DNA from: Bog-756 sp963710495
GTDB taxonomy: Bacteria; Actinomycetota; Acidimicrobiia; Acidimicrobiales; RAAP-2
Direction of reading: 5' to 3'
NCBI GenBank assembly: GCA_963710495.1
Contig: CAVQAI010000012.1
Location: forward strand, 310,001-374,000
DNA length: 64,000 nucleotides
The notes beneath the pieces are model-generated. The model was not told the origin of the DNA. It did not search any database and saw nothing but the letters and a program-made list of their open reading frames with translations. This document shows positions 1 through 8,309 of the stretch, piece after piece; position 1 is the stretch's first letter, and the number at the start of each line of letters is the position of its first letter. The translations under genes and the position numbers were made by a program.

Positions 1-1
1 G

Positions 2-550
2 ATCCGCTGTGGCGTGGCCGGCGGTCATCCGCCGATCGCCTCACGGTTGCCGGAGTTCGTCTCACGCCAGGGCCTCGACCGATCGCCGATCGACCTGGCC
101 GATCCGGATGACGCCCGATGGTTGCTGGCCTGCGTGTGGCCGGACACCGGGCGCCTCGAGCGGACGGCGGCCTCCATCCGTCTCGCCCAGGAGTCCCTGC
201 CCACCGTTCACATGGGTGATGCTGTCGAGGACCTGCCCGGCCTGCTCGACGGGCTCGATGACGGGGTGACCGCGGTGGTGTCGAACACGTGGTCGTTCTC
301 GTACCTGGGGCGAGAGCAGCGACAGGACTATGTCGACGTCCTGGCCGAGGCCTCGCGACGCCGACCGGTGGCATGGCTGATGGCCGACGACGGATCGGTG
401 CTGGACGAGGTTGCCGGCCTGGAGTCGGGGGATCCGGGGGACCAGGCACTCGGTGCCGTGGTCTTCGACCGGGGTGCGGCCTCCACCCATACCGTGCTCG
501 CCGGTGTGCACCAGCACGGCGCCTGGATCGACTGGCGCATCTCCGGTTGA
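2..550 (+). CDS. DUF2332 family protein, C-terminal part (5' end outside window)
   Basis: The frame is open from the first bases of the window and ends at TGA 548-550, so this is the last ~182 residues of a gene that begins upstream. Family signatures seen are IDLADPDDARWLLACVWPD near the start and VVSNTWSFSYLGREQR in the middle, followed by ARPVAWLMADD-like sequence; these match the DUF2332 family, whose biochemical role is unknown. No signal peptide or membrane segment is visible in this part, so it is probably cytosolic. A GTG at 14 could be mistaken for a start, but the family signature begins immediately after it and the frame stays open upstream. It is followed on the other strand by a hemerythrin-like gene, with no sign of co-transcription. 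Confidence 0.75.
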   Translation: MRCGVAGGHPPIASRLPEFVSRQGLDRSPIDLADPDDARWLLACVWPDTGRLERTAASIRLAQESLPTVHMGDAVEDLPGLLDGLDDGVTAVVSNTWSFSYLGREQRQDYVDVLAEASRRRPVAWLMADDGSVLDEVAGLESGDPGDQALGAVVFDRGAASTHTVLAGVHQHGAWIDWRISG

Positions 551-610
551 AGGCGGTGCCGGCCCGCAGACGGTCCGGTCCGACCCCGGGATCACCGGTG
601 ACGACTCTGG

Positions 611-1299
611 TCAGGACGAGGGGATGGCCCGCACCTCGGCGATGAAGGCGTTGAAGGCCGGCTCCCACTCGTCGGCCCACAGTTGCTGGAGGGGCGGTGG
701 CATGCCGGCCAGCATCCCCGACCGCTGCTCGTCGGTGAGTCCTTCGCGGACGAGCCCGAGGGCCAGCCACGGCTTGTCGCCGGTGAAGACGCTCAGGGCA
801 TGGCCGGGCAGCTGCGCCCACTCGTCGGGCGAGAGATAGGCCGAGGCGATCGGCAGCACCTCGTCCTCCTCCTCGGTCAGATGCGGGTCCAGGATGTGCT
901 GCACCAGCGAGAAAGCATCGACGATGCGACCGGCGCTGACCGGCGTCGGATCCGAGCGCCAGGCGTCCAGAGTCGACCGGGCATCGGCCATCGGCGCATC
1001 GAGGAGGCGGTGCTGCCCCTCGATGCGGGACAGGAGACTCAGCTCGCCGAGGCAGCGTTCCTTGAGCACCGGGTAGATCAGGTCGTCCTCTCCCCGGTGG
1101 TGGGCCTGGAACTCCACCAGTCCCGACTCCGGACGAGGACTCGCACCACGTTCTCGAGAAAGGACGAGGCGGTCGCCACCGCGGCGGGATCGCCTCGCGA
1201 ACCGGCCACCAGCTCGTCGGCCGAGCCGAGTGATGACAGGAGGGCGTCATGGACGGCGAGCATGTCGTTGGTATCGGTCGCGTAAGTGCCGTCGGTCAT
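611..1299 (-). pseudogene. Hemerythrin (HHE) domain protein with an internal frameshift
   Basis: Two overlapping frames together read as one HHE cation-binding protein. The first begins at ATG 1299 behind a GGGAGGA ribosome-binding site and reads MTDGTYATDTNDMLAVHDAL, then ENVVRVL. The second contains ESGLVEFQAHHRGEDDLIY and runs to the stop at 611. The join, around 1120-1145, needs a one-base shift. HHE proteins are four-helix bundles that bind a diiron or similar centre. The expected ligands are visible as VHDAL in the first frame and HHRGEDD, EGQHRLL and DPHLTEEEDE in the second. A single-base sequencing error is as likely as a true mutation. If the shift is real, translation of only the second frame would lack the first helix and its histidine. 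Confidence 0.7.
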
Positions 1300-1496
1300 G
1301 ACCCTGGTCCTCCCGTCCGCCGCCGCCCCTCGGTTCTGCGACACGATACCCGGGGTGGCGAACGAGCGGCCGACCGTCGGAACGAGCTCAGGGCAGTTGG
1401 CCGACACCCCGGCCCGCCGCGACCTCAGGCCTACGCCGTGTGGAGTGCCGTCCGCCTCCGGCTGGCCACGAACCGCCGGAACGGCTCAAGTCGGGG

Positions 1497-2303
1497 TCAG
1501 GCAAAACGTCGGGCCGCCGACTCGGCCTGGGTCCGGTAGCCACCACCGAAGAGCACGGTGTGGACGAGGAGTGGGTAGAGCTGGAACAGTGCGACCCGCT
1601 CCTCCCACCCCGGGCTCAACGGGCGAACCTCGCAATAGGCGGCCCGCAAACGGTCGGGTACCTCGCCGAAGAGGCCGAGCATGGCGAGGTCCTCCTCGGC
1701 GTGTCCGCCGTGGACGGAAGGGTCGATGACCCATGCCCGGCCATCGGACCCGAACAGCACGTTCCCCCACCAGAGATCCCCGTGGAGGAGGGCGGGCCCA
1801 CCGGGCGGGAGCAGTTCGCCGAGCCTGCCGACGACCGGGCTCACGACGGCCTCGAGCCGGCACCTGGCGGCCAGTTCCATGAGGCGGGTGCCGTAGAAGG
1901 CAACGGCATCGGGCGATGGCGCGGGATCGACGCGACAGGAGCCGATCCACGACGAGCCCCCGCCCCAACGGGGGAAGGGGGCCCGGTGCAGCGTCGCCAG
2001 CGCTCGGCCGAGCGACGCATCGTGGCCGCGCGTCCGGGCCACCTGAGGGACGCGTGCCGTCACCAGAAGGTCGTCTTCGGAGTGGATGACCTCGGGTACC
2101 CGAGGGGCGCCGCCCACGCCGCCCAACTGTCGAAGCCCGTCGGACTCATCGAGGCATCCGGCACCGAACTTGACGACCAGGGGGCGATCGGCCTCCACCA
2201 GCCAGGCGTTGCCCCCGAGCCGCTGGGTGGCACCGATCGGACCGAGCACCTGGGCCAGGCGCGTGAGCTGGGTGCCGGTAAGGCCGCCCGACCGGGAGAT
2301 CAC
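1497..2303 (-). CDS. Fructosamine kinase family protein (aminoglycoside-phosphotransferase fold)
   Basis: About 268 residues, the usual size for bacterial fructosamine-kinase-like proteins, which phosphorylate protein-bound ketosamines or related free sugars in the cytosol. The kinase-like fold is shown by a lysine in PLVVKFGAG (about residue 45), the catalytic loop LLHGDLWWGNVLF (Asp near 176) and the metal-binding WVIDPSVHGG (Asp near 194), followed by the family-typical HAEEDLAMLGLFG. I chose GTG 2303 because the conserved N-terminus LTGTQLTRLAQVLG follows it; the longer frame upstream is arginine- and proline-rich shadow sequence. The ribosome-binding site is weak. The gene stands alone between the hemerythrin-like gene and the exported-protein pair. 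Substrate cannot be told from sequence. Confidence 0.8.
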   Translation of the reverse strand: MISRSGGLTGTQLTRLAQVLGPIGATQRLGGNAWLVEADRPLVVKFGAGCLDESDGLRQLGGVGGAPRVPEVIHSEDDLLVTARVPQVARTRGHDASLGRALATLHRAPFPRWGGGSSWIGSCRVDPAPSPDAVAFYGTRLMELAARCRLEAVVSPVVGRLGELLPPGGPALLHGDLWWGNVLFGSDGRAWVIDPSVHGGHAEEDLAMLGLFGEVPDRLRAAYCEVRPLSPGWEERVALFQLYPLLVHTVLFGGGYRTQAESAARRFA

Positions 2304-2415
2304 CGAGCGATCGGGTGGGGTCGGCCGCGCCTCGGCACCATAAAGGTGAACGTAACACCGAGGGCGGTGGCGGCGACCGTCGCTGTCCGACCGGCCGGGC
2401 CGGGGAACGGGGCGA

Positions 2416-2856
2416 CTAGGAGCACCCCGGGGCGCTGGTGATGACCCGGGGTGTGCTCGAGGCCGACTGGGCGCTCGTCCAGTTCCCGACGTGGGCGGTG
2501 ACCTTGAACCAGTAGGTGGCCGCAGCCAGGGTGCCACTGGTCCACGAGGTACCGGCCACCGATGCGGCGACGATGGCGAACCCGCTCGACGACGAGGTGG
2601 TCGAGTCGTAGACGGTGTAACTGGTGGCATGGGCCGGGGCCGACCAGGTGACCTTGATGGTCGCACCCGTCGGCGACACGCACGCCCCGGCCGTCCCGGT
2701 GGGCGTGCCCAGCGAGGTGGCGTGGGCCTCCCCGTGGCTACCGGCTGCCAGCGAGATTGCCCACTTCGTGGATGCCGCCACGGGACCACTCGTCGCCACC
2801 AGGCCCACAGTGAGCACGATGGCGACGAGCACTCCCTTCCGGATGCTCGGAGACAT
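2416..2856 (-). CDS. Small exported protein with a fibronectin type III-like domain
   Basis: About 146 residues starting at ATG 2856. The N-terminus KGVLVAIVLTVGLVATSG is a clear signal peptide or membrane anchor. The mature part begins with TKWAISLAAGSHGEAHATS, followed by a fibronectin III-like stretch: ATIKVTWSAPAHATSYTVYD, then AATYWFKVTAHVGNW. It ends PGCS. The gene lies 17 bases downstream of a second exported-protein gene on the same strand, and both share a W-I-L-GS-GE motif just after the signal peptide, so they are probably co-transcribed and may work together at the cell surface. Such small actinobacterial proteins are sometimes compared with pilin-like or SipW-processed surface proteins, but no processing peptidase is seen here. 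Function unknown. Confidence 0.7.
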   Translation of the reverse strand: MSPSIRKGVLVAIVLTVGLVATSGPVAASTKWAISLAAGSHGEAHATSLGTPTGTAGACVSPTGATIKVTWSAPAHATSYTVYDSTTSSSSGFAIVAASVAGTSWTSGTLAAATYWFKVTAHVGNWTSAQSASSTPRVITSAPGCS

Positions 2857-2873
2857 GTCTGCGGCCCAGATGG

Positions 2874-3518
2874 CTAGCTCGTCCAGGCGTCTGTGGCCGG
2901 GCTGGTGGTGGCCGTGGCCGCGCCACCGGTGGCGGTGATGCCGGTCAGCGAAGGCATGGAGAAGAACGTGCTGGCGCACGCGGCCGGAGAGGCTGCCGTC
3001 ATGGAGGCGTCGTTGGTGAAGGTGACGGTCAGGGGATTGTTGGCCTGTCCGCTGGCGGCGACGGTGAGGGGGGTCGTCAGGGTGTGGGAGCTTCCGCTCG
3101 TCCCGGTCGAGAAGTTCCAGATCACGTCACTCGGCGTGGTAGCCAGGCAGCCCGGCTGGGTCGTGCTCAGGGCACTCGTGGTGTAGCCGGTGGCGTAGGT
3201 GGTGTTGGTGGGCAGCTGGAGGGCCGTCACGGTCACCGGGTAGGGGTTGGAATTGCTGATCGTCACCACGACGTCGCCGTTCCCACCCGGATACAACAGG
3301 TTGCTCGCCGCGGGGGATGCGACGGCGGTGATCGTCAGATTGGCGGTGCTGGCCGACTGGCCCTCACCGCTCGAGCCGCCGTTGAGGCCGATGACCCAGT
3401 TGCTGACCGCGAAGGCCCCGCCACCGGCCAGCAGGGCGCCGACGATCATGGTGAGGGCCTTCGACCGGCGGGACCAGGGGACGCGAGTCTCGGATCGGGT
3501 GTGACGGTGCGGACTCAT
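2874..3518 (-). CDS. Exported surface protein, hypothetical
   Basis: About 214 residues. ATG 3518 is chosen because AAGGGAGA lies about nine bases upstream. Residues about 20-40 form a signal or anchor segment (LTMIVGALLAGGGAFAVS) preceded by basic residues. The mature part begins SNWVIGLNGGSSGEGQSAS, like the downstream partner gene, and continues with a beta-rich region containing NLTITAVASPAASNLLYPGG and ISNSNPYPVTVTALQLP. Two or more cysteines (QPGCLAT, PAACAST) could form a disulfide. It is the first gene of a likely two-gene unit with the fibronectin-like protein. The threonine- and serine-rich composition suits an extracytoplasmic protein. No enzymatic motif is visible and I assign no function. 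Confidence 0.7.
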   Translation of the reverse strand: MSPHRHTRSETRVPWSRRSKALTMIVGALLAGGGAFAVSNWVIGLNGGSSGEGQSASTANLTITAVASPAASNLLYPGGNGDVVVTISNSNPYPVTVTALQLPTNTTYATGYTTSALSTTQPGCLATTPSDVIWNFSTGTSGSSHTLTTPLTVAASGQANNPLTVTFTNDASMTAASPAACASTFFSMPSLTGITATGGAATATTSPATDAWTS

Positions 3519-3587
3519 TGTGCTTGGTTCTCCCTTCGAGGTGTTCGGACTGGTCGAACCACGGTGCGGTGCACGAGGGAGCCCGTC

Positions 3588-3608
3588 CATCCGCCATCCG
3601 CCATCCGC
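3588..3608. repeat. Three tandem copies of CATCCGC
   Basis: Three perfect 7-bp units sit in the upstream region of the exported-protein operon, about 70 bases before ATG 3518. The surrounding 3519-3810 stretch, between two divergent genes, shows no other gene. The repeat could be a slippage tract or part of a promoter; nothing more can be said from sequence. Confidence 0.6.
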
Positions 3609-3810
3609 CGTATGCAACTTCTGCTACTTCGGCTGACAGAACTTCGACCTTGAGCATTTGTCGAGATCTGGTGACCAACGACCGTTGAAATCGGAGGGAC
3701 ATCGCCGCGACCGACCGGGTGGGGCGTGCTCGGCCGCCGCGCTGGTGCCGATCATCTGGGAGGCCCGGCCGTCCACCGAATCGATGAGGCAGCGTCGGTA
3801 GGATCGCAAC

Positions 3811-4236
3811 ATGGCCCGTCCCGCGGTTGAGAGACGATCGAGAAGGGCAGCTTCAGGACTCGTCGAGCGCCTCGAAGGTCCCAATGGACAGCGTGTTCGC
3901 AAGATCGCAATCACCGAGGCCCGCCGGCTGGTCGAGGAGACGCGGCAGCTCCGGAGGAAGCTCCGATCGTGCGAGGACGCCTACCGGCACAGCTTGAGGG
4001 AGCTCGAAGGCGGGGCCACCATCGAGACGATCATGCGAGGAATTGACGCCGGTGAGGTCCGGGAATCGCTCAGCGACTCGCTCGACCACTTCGAACACGC
4101 CCGGCACCGGTCCCGGATCGCTTCGATCGCGTTGGGACTCGAAGAGGGAATGACCATTGCAGACCTCGGGAGATCTTGGAGTTTCTCCCGTCAGCTTGCC
4201 TCGCGCTATGCGAAGGAGGCACGGGAACAGCTGTGA
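3811..4236 (+). CDS. Hypothetical protein, helical with a possible C-terminal helix-turn-helix
   Basis: About 141 residues, starting at ATG 3811 and diverging from the exported-protein operon. The sequence is charged and helix-forming: a basic N-terminus (ARPAVERRSRRAASG), a likely coiled coil across residues 30-65 (ARRLVEETRQLRRKLRSCED), and a C-terminal part MTIADLGRSWSFSRQLASRY that looks like a short helix-turn-helix, with TIADLGRSW as the first helix and SRQLASRYAKE as the recognition helix. I do not recognise the family. It could be a small DNA-binding regulator. No operon partner is visible. About 260 bases separate it from the diguanylate cyclase downstream. Confidence 0.5.
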   Translation: MARPAVERRSRRAASGLVERLEGPNGQRVRKIAITEARRLVEETRQLRRKLRSCEDAYRHSLRELEGGATIETIMRGIDAGEVRESLSDSLDHFEHARHRSRIASIALGLEEGMTIADLGRSWSFSRQLASRYAKEAREQL

Positions 4237-4494
4237 ATCCGCTGTGGATTGGCAGTGGTTGGTGTGCGGTCCCGATCCGTCTATGGATCCGGACTTGGTG
4301 TGATCCCGGGCCTCGTCCCTGACGCTGGCGAGGCCGGGACAGCAGCGGCTGGCCGAGGCAACGGCCGACGCGGACGGTGTCGGCAGGCCCGGGCACGCCT
4401 ACGACCCGGTCGGCCGCTCCGTCTGAGGAGACCAGGGACAGGCTGAGGCCGGGCAGTCGACTCAACCTCCCCCCGAGCAGAGCCGATACCAGGA

Positions 4495-7200
4495 GTGATG
4501 ACCACTGGCGGGCCCCTGACGGAGGGGCGGAATACCAGTAGTGACGAGGAAGCTCACCGGTCCGAATTCGGCCGCCGCCTCTGGCGCCGCCTGATCGACC
4601 CCGTCCATCTGAGCATCCCCGTCCTGATCATCGGCTTTTGCGCGATTCGGCGGTTCGGGCTGATTGCGAACATCCCGTATTGGTTGGTCGCGGGGTTGCT
4701 GATTTCGACATGGGTCATCAGTTCGATCAACGTGGCCCTATGGGGGGATGCCACCACCGGCTGGCAAGTGAGTGCACGGATGGCGGTCGAGATGGCGTGC
4801 GTCGGCATCGTCATCTATGGCCTGGGGTGGGGGCCGGTCCTTGCCATCGGGTTCGTGTTCGGTGCGGCGGACGGCATGCGGAGCGGCGGGTCAGCCGTGG
4901 CCAAGCCGGCCATGGTCTGCACGGTGGTCTGCATCGCGTTGGGGCAGCTGGCCATCGGCGTGGGCCTCGCTCCCTCGCTGTTGGTGCAGCCGCTGGTTCA
5001 CGGTCTCGGAGCGCTCGTCGCCCTGGGAGCCGTGATGACCATCAAGGTCCTCGAGTGGTTCGCCTCGGCCCGTGAGTCGGGCGAACTGCGGTTCCGAACG
5101 CTGGTCCAGCACGCCAGCGACATCATCATCGTGACCGACCCGGTCGGTCGCCTCCTCTACGTGAGCCCGTCGTTCGAGCGGCTGCTCGGTCGATCCGCCC
5201 GGAGCTTCAACGACCGCTCGGCGCGTGAGATCATCCACGCCGGCGATCTGGCCAATCTGCGCGACGTATCGGCAGATGACCCCAGTGCCGATCAGGAGCG
5301 GCGGGGCGAGATCCGCCTCCGGACCGCCGCCGGCGATTGGAAGTGGTTCGAGGCGACGGTCACGAATCACCTCGACGATCCGAGCGTCGGAGGGATCGTG
5401 GCCAACCTTCACGACATCAGCGAACGGAAGCAAGCCGAGGAAGAGCTCCAGAAGGCACACGAACTGTTCCGTTCGGCGTTCGAGCACGCTCCGATCGGGA
5501 TGGCCATGTCGGATCTGTCGAGCCGAATTCTGGGCGCGAATCCGGCCTACGCCCGCATCGTGGGCCGTCAACTCGATGAGCTCATGGGGATGAATGTCAG
5601 TGAACTCACGCACCCCGATGACCGTCATGCCACCGAAGTCAATGTTCGCCGCCTCGTGCGAGGTGAGTGTGAAAACTTCCAACTGGAGAAGCGCTACCTG
5701 CGGCCAGATGGGCAAGAGGTGTGGGGCTCGGTCAACGTGTCCGGCGTGCGCGACGAGGCCGGAGCCCCGCTCTACCTCATTGCCCAGGTCGAGGATGTGA
5801 CCGAACGCCGTGCCCTGCGGGAACGACTGGCCCATGCCGCCATCCATGACCCGCTGACCGATCTGCCGAATCGGGTGCTCTTCATGGACCGCTTGGAGGC
5901 CGCGCTGAAGCGGACCAGCCGAAACGGGCGCCGAACGGCGGTGATCTTCGTCGACCTCGACCGTTTCAAGATCGTCAACGACAGCATGGGTCATGCGGAG
6001 GGTGACAAGGTGCTGAAGGCGGTATCCGATCGCTTCCGCAAGGTCATCCGCCCTTGGGATACGGTCGCCCGCTTCGGTGGCGACGAATTCGTCGTCCTGT
6101 TCGAGGACATCGAGGACGACAGAACTGCACTGAGGGCCACCAACCGTCTGGCGAAGGTTCTCGAAGACCCCATCGAGCTGACGGAAGGACCGGTGCACGT
6201 GACGGCCAGCTTCGGTGTAGCCCTCTCGCACGGCCATGAGGACATAGCCGAAGACCTGCTTCGTGATGCCGATGCCGCGATGTACCGAGCCAAGGAGGGC
6301 GGCAGGTCCCAGATCCAGATCTTCGATCGTTCCGATCGGCCGTCGCTCATCGACGGTCTGCAACTCCGGCATGAGCTGCACGAGGCGGTGGTGCACGACC
6401 AGTTCAGGCTCTACTACCAGCCGATTGTGGGTGTCACCTCCGGGCAGCTCGTGGCCGTCGAGGCCCTGGTGCGTTGGCAGCATCCTCAACGCGGGTTGCT
6501 CCTTCCGGGCGAGTTCCTCAGCGTCATGGAAGAGAGCGGCCTGATCATTTCCCTCGGGAGGTGGGTCCTGGAGGAGGCCTGCCGCCAACGGGCGGCGTGG
6601 GAGCCAGATGGCCGGAGACTGGGATCGAAGGTCGGACCGCTCCGCGTCAACATCAATCTGTCTCCCCGACAGCTCGTGGAACCGGGCTTTGTCGAGCTGG
6701 TCGAGGAGGTGATGTCCACCTGCCGCATTCCTTTCGATTGGATCAACCTCGAGATCACCGAAGGGGCACTGGCGACAGATATCGAAGCGACAGTGCGGGC
6801 CTTGACCGAGCTGCGTGAGCTCGGGTGCCATCTGTCGGTCGATGACTTCGGTGCAGGGTTCGCCTCGCTCGGCTACTTGAGCAGTTTCCCGGTCGAGACC
6901 CTGAAGATCGATCGCCGATTCACAAGCGGCCTCGGTATTCGGGCCGAGGACGAGACCATTGTCGAGTCGGTCATCGTCCTCGCACGAAAGCTCGGCCTGA
7001 CCTGCATTGCCGAGGGAGTCGAGACCGAGGACCAGCTGCACCGGCTCCAAGCGTTCCAGTGCGACCAGGCGCAGGGCTTCTTGCTCGGCGTGCCCCTTCC
7101 GGCGTCGTCACTGTCGGAGCCGCTGACCTCGGGCCTGAGGTCGTGGAATGGGAAGGCTTGGAGCCTGTGGCCGTCGAAAGCGCCGTCGGCCAGCGGCTAG
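4495..7200 (+). CDS. Membrane PAS-PAS-GGDEF-EAL protein, cyclic-di-GMP turnover
   Basis: About 901 residues. The order is several hydrophobic segments (about 35-190), two PAS domains (about 195-310 and 325-440, the first followed by NLHDISERKQAEEELQ), a GGDEF domain with intact ARFGGDEFVV at about 528, and an EAL domain with VAVEALVRW at about 656. GGDEF domains make cyclic-di-GMP from GTP and EAL domains hydrolyse it. An RxxD inhibitory site (RPWD) lies five residues before GGDEF. The EAL domain keeps NLEITEGAL, DDFGAGFASLGYL, LKIDRRF and IAEGVET, so both activities look possible. The membrane part and PAS domains suggest sensing of a signal at the membrane. It stands alone. ATG 4495 is used; a second ATG follows directly at 4498. 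Confidence 0.92.
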   Translation: MMTTGGPLTEGRNTSSDEEAHRSEFGRRLWRRLIDPVHLSIPVLIIGFCAIRRFGLIANIPYWLVAGLLISTWVISSINVALWGDATTGWQVSARMAVEMACVGIVIYGLGWGPVLAIGFVFGAADGMRSGGSAVAKPAMVCTVVCIALGQLAIGVGLAPSLLVQPLVHGLGALVALGAVMTIKVLEWFASARESGELRFRTLVQHASDIIIVTDPVGRLLYVSPSFERLLGRSARSFNDRSAREIIHAGDLANLRDVSADDPSADQERRGEIRLRTAAGDWKWFEATVTNHLDDPSVGGIVANLHDISERKQAEEELQKAHELFRSAFEHAPIGMAMSDLSSRILGANPAYARIVGRQLDELMGMNVSELTHPDDRHATEVNVRRLVRGECENFQLEKRYLRPDGQEVWGSVNVSGVRDEAGAPLYLIAQVEDVTERRALRERLAHAAIHDPLTDLPNRVLFMDRLEAALKRTSRNGRRTAVIFVDLDRFKIVNDSMGHAEGDKVLKAVSDRFRKVIRPWDTVARFGGDEFVVLFEDIEDDRTALRATNRLAKVLEDPIELTEGPVHVTASFGVALSHGHEDIAEDLLRDADAAMYRAKEGGRSQIQIFDRSDRPSLIDGLQLRHELHEAVVHDQFRLYYQPIVGVTSGQLVAVEALVRWQHPQRGLLLPGEFLSVMEESGLIISLGRWVLEEACRQRAAWEPDGRRLGSKVGPLRVNINLSPRQLVEPGFVELVEEVMSTCRIPFDWINLEITEGALATDIEATVRALTELRELGCHLSVDDFGAGFASLGYLSSFPVETLKIDRRFTSGLGIRAEDETIVESVIVLARKLGLTCIAEGVETEDQLHRLQAFQCDQAQGFLLGVPLPASSLSEPLTSGLRSWNGKAWSLWPSKAPSASG

Positions 7201-7253
7201 CCGAGGCACCGGCCCGCCCCCTTCCGCCAGCGGTGCCGGCTCCATCCGATCGG

Positions 7254-7790
7254 TCACCCGGCCTCCACGTCACAATCGATGAGCCGCGCCAGGTCGGCCT
7301 CCAGTTCGACGAAGTCGGGTTCGGCGGGCGTCATCGGGGCCGGGTCCGGCGCCGGGGCCGGGGCGGGTGCCGGCGTCCGGCCGACGAACACCGTCACCGT
7401 CACCGGCGCCGCCAAGGTGAAGAGGATGCCCACGGCGAACACGTCGTGAAGGCCGTGGACCAGCAGGCCGTCCGCATGGGCCAGGTCCACGGGGCTCACT
7501 CGGGCGCCGATGGGTGCGTGCCGAGTGGCGATGCCGAAGATGGTGACGAGCACGGCCAGGCCCAACGCGGCCCCGAGCTGTTGGGACACGTTGATCAGCC
7601 CCGAGGCGGCCCCGGCGTCGGCCGGGTCGACCTCGGCCAGTGAAGCGGAGGTGAGGCTCACAAAGCAGATGCCGGATCCCGATCCCAGCAGGATCAGCAT
7701 CGACCCGGGGGCGGCCACCGGTGAGCCGCTCAGGGGGGAGCAAGGGGCCAGCAGGAAACCGGCCGCCCCCGACGCCGGTTCGTGCGAACG
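7254..7790 (-). pseudogene. MFS drug/proton antiporter (DHA2-type), C-terminal remnant
   Basis: The frame is open from an in-frame TGA at 7791-7793 to 7254, and the recognisable sequence is only the last third of an EmrB/QacA-type major facilitator: LILLGSGSGICFVSLTSASL, DAGAASGLINVSQQLGAALG and a final hydrophobic helix (VFAVGILFTLAAPVTVTVFV). A complete transporter would have about 450-500 residues and 12-14 helices; the first ten or so are missing, and no ATG or upstream helix is present. The tail is proline- and alanine-rich (TPAPAPAPAPDPAP). Its 5' end overlaps the 3' end of zur in another frame on the same strand. This suggests that a deletion joined zur to the middle of a transporter gene. 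It is unlikely to be functional. Confidence 0.7.
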
Positions 7791-8254
7791 TCAGGGCAGT
7801 CGGCGCAGTCGGCGCAGTCGGCGCAGTCGGCGCACGTGCCGAGCAGGTCGAGGCGGTGCGTCTCGGCTCGGAACCCGGTTCCGGATGTGAACTGGCCGAT
7901 GGCATCGGCGAGTCCCTGTTCGACGCCCCGGGGGGCTTCGAAGTCCTCAACGGCACCGCAGCTCACGCACACCAAATGGTGATGGTGATGACCGGTGAAC
8001 TCCTCGGCGAGCTCGAACCGGGCGAAGTCGTCGCTGCCGATGACCCGGTGAACGACGCCGGCCTGCTCGAGGATCGCGAGATTCCGGTACGTGGTGCTCT
8101 GCGACAGCCGGGTTTCGAGGGCGACCAGCTCGGCGGTGGTCACCGGTCGGGGCGCATCGGCCAAGGCATCGATGAGCAGCCTGCGCCCCGAGGTATACCG
8201 CTGTCCCACCCGCCGCAGCCTGACGGCGACCAGCGCCTGGAGATCGTCGGCCAC
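7730..8254 (-). CDS. zur: Fur-family zinc uptake regulator (Zur)
   Basis: About 174 residues, longer than the usual ~140. The N-terminal winged helix contains VTTAELVALETRLSQSTTYRNLAIL. The dimerisation part has the metal-binding GHHHHHLVCVSCGAVEDF. At the C-terminus, where family members normally carry one CxxC, this protein has five cysteines spaced every third residue (TCADCADCADCADCPD), coded by a 9-bp DNA repeat, and then a basic tail that overlaps the transporter remnant. It is divergent from znuA, with a 55-base gap holding a palindrome, which is the usual layout for a zinc-dependent repressor of zinc uptake genes. The zinc assignment rests on this context; the fold alone would allow Fur or another metal. 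The start is GTG 8254. Confidence 0.85.
   Translation of the reverse strand: MADDLQALVAVRLRRVGQRYTSGRRLLIDALADAPRPVTTAELVALETRLSQSTTYRNLAILEQAGVVHRVIGSDDFARFELAEEFTGHHHHHLVCVSCGAVEDFEAPRGVEQGLADAIGQFTSGTGFRAETHRLDLLGTCADCADCADCADCPDVRTNRRRGRPVSCWPLAPP
7796..7831. repeat. Four tandem 9-bp repeats coding the Cys-rich Zur tail
   Basis: Four perfect head-to-tail copies of GCAGTCGGC. Read on the minus strand they encode Ala-Asp-Cys repeats in the C-terminal zinc-site region of Zur. Copy number could change by slippage, which would add or remove cysteines without breaking the frame. Confidence 0.9.
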
Positions 8255-8290
8255 CCCCCAACCATACCGCTCCCTCCTATGGATTGCAGT

Positions 8291-8303
8291 GGGAACCGTT
8301 CTC
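8291..8303. promoter_or_regulatory. Candidate Zur operator between zur and znuA
   Basis: GGGAACCGTTCTC is an interrupted palindrome (GxGAAC-n-GTTCxC) in the 55-base gap between the divergent zur and znuA starts. A site here could repress both genes. Palindromes of this general form (GAAxx-n-xxTTC) resemble Fur/Zur boxes, but it is shorter than the full 19-23 bp boxes known from other actinobacteria. The call is an inference from position and symmetry. Confidence 0.4.
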
Positions 8304-8309
8304 GTTCTA

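Noticed and set aside
4891..7050. 719-codon minus-strand frame opposite the GGDEF-EAL gene
   Set aside because: All motifs are on the plus strand; the antisense frame is open only because of the high GC third position.
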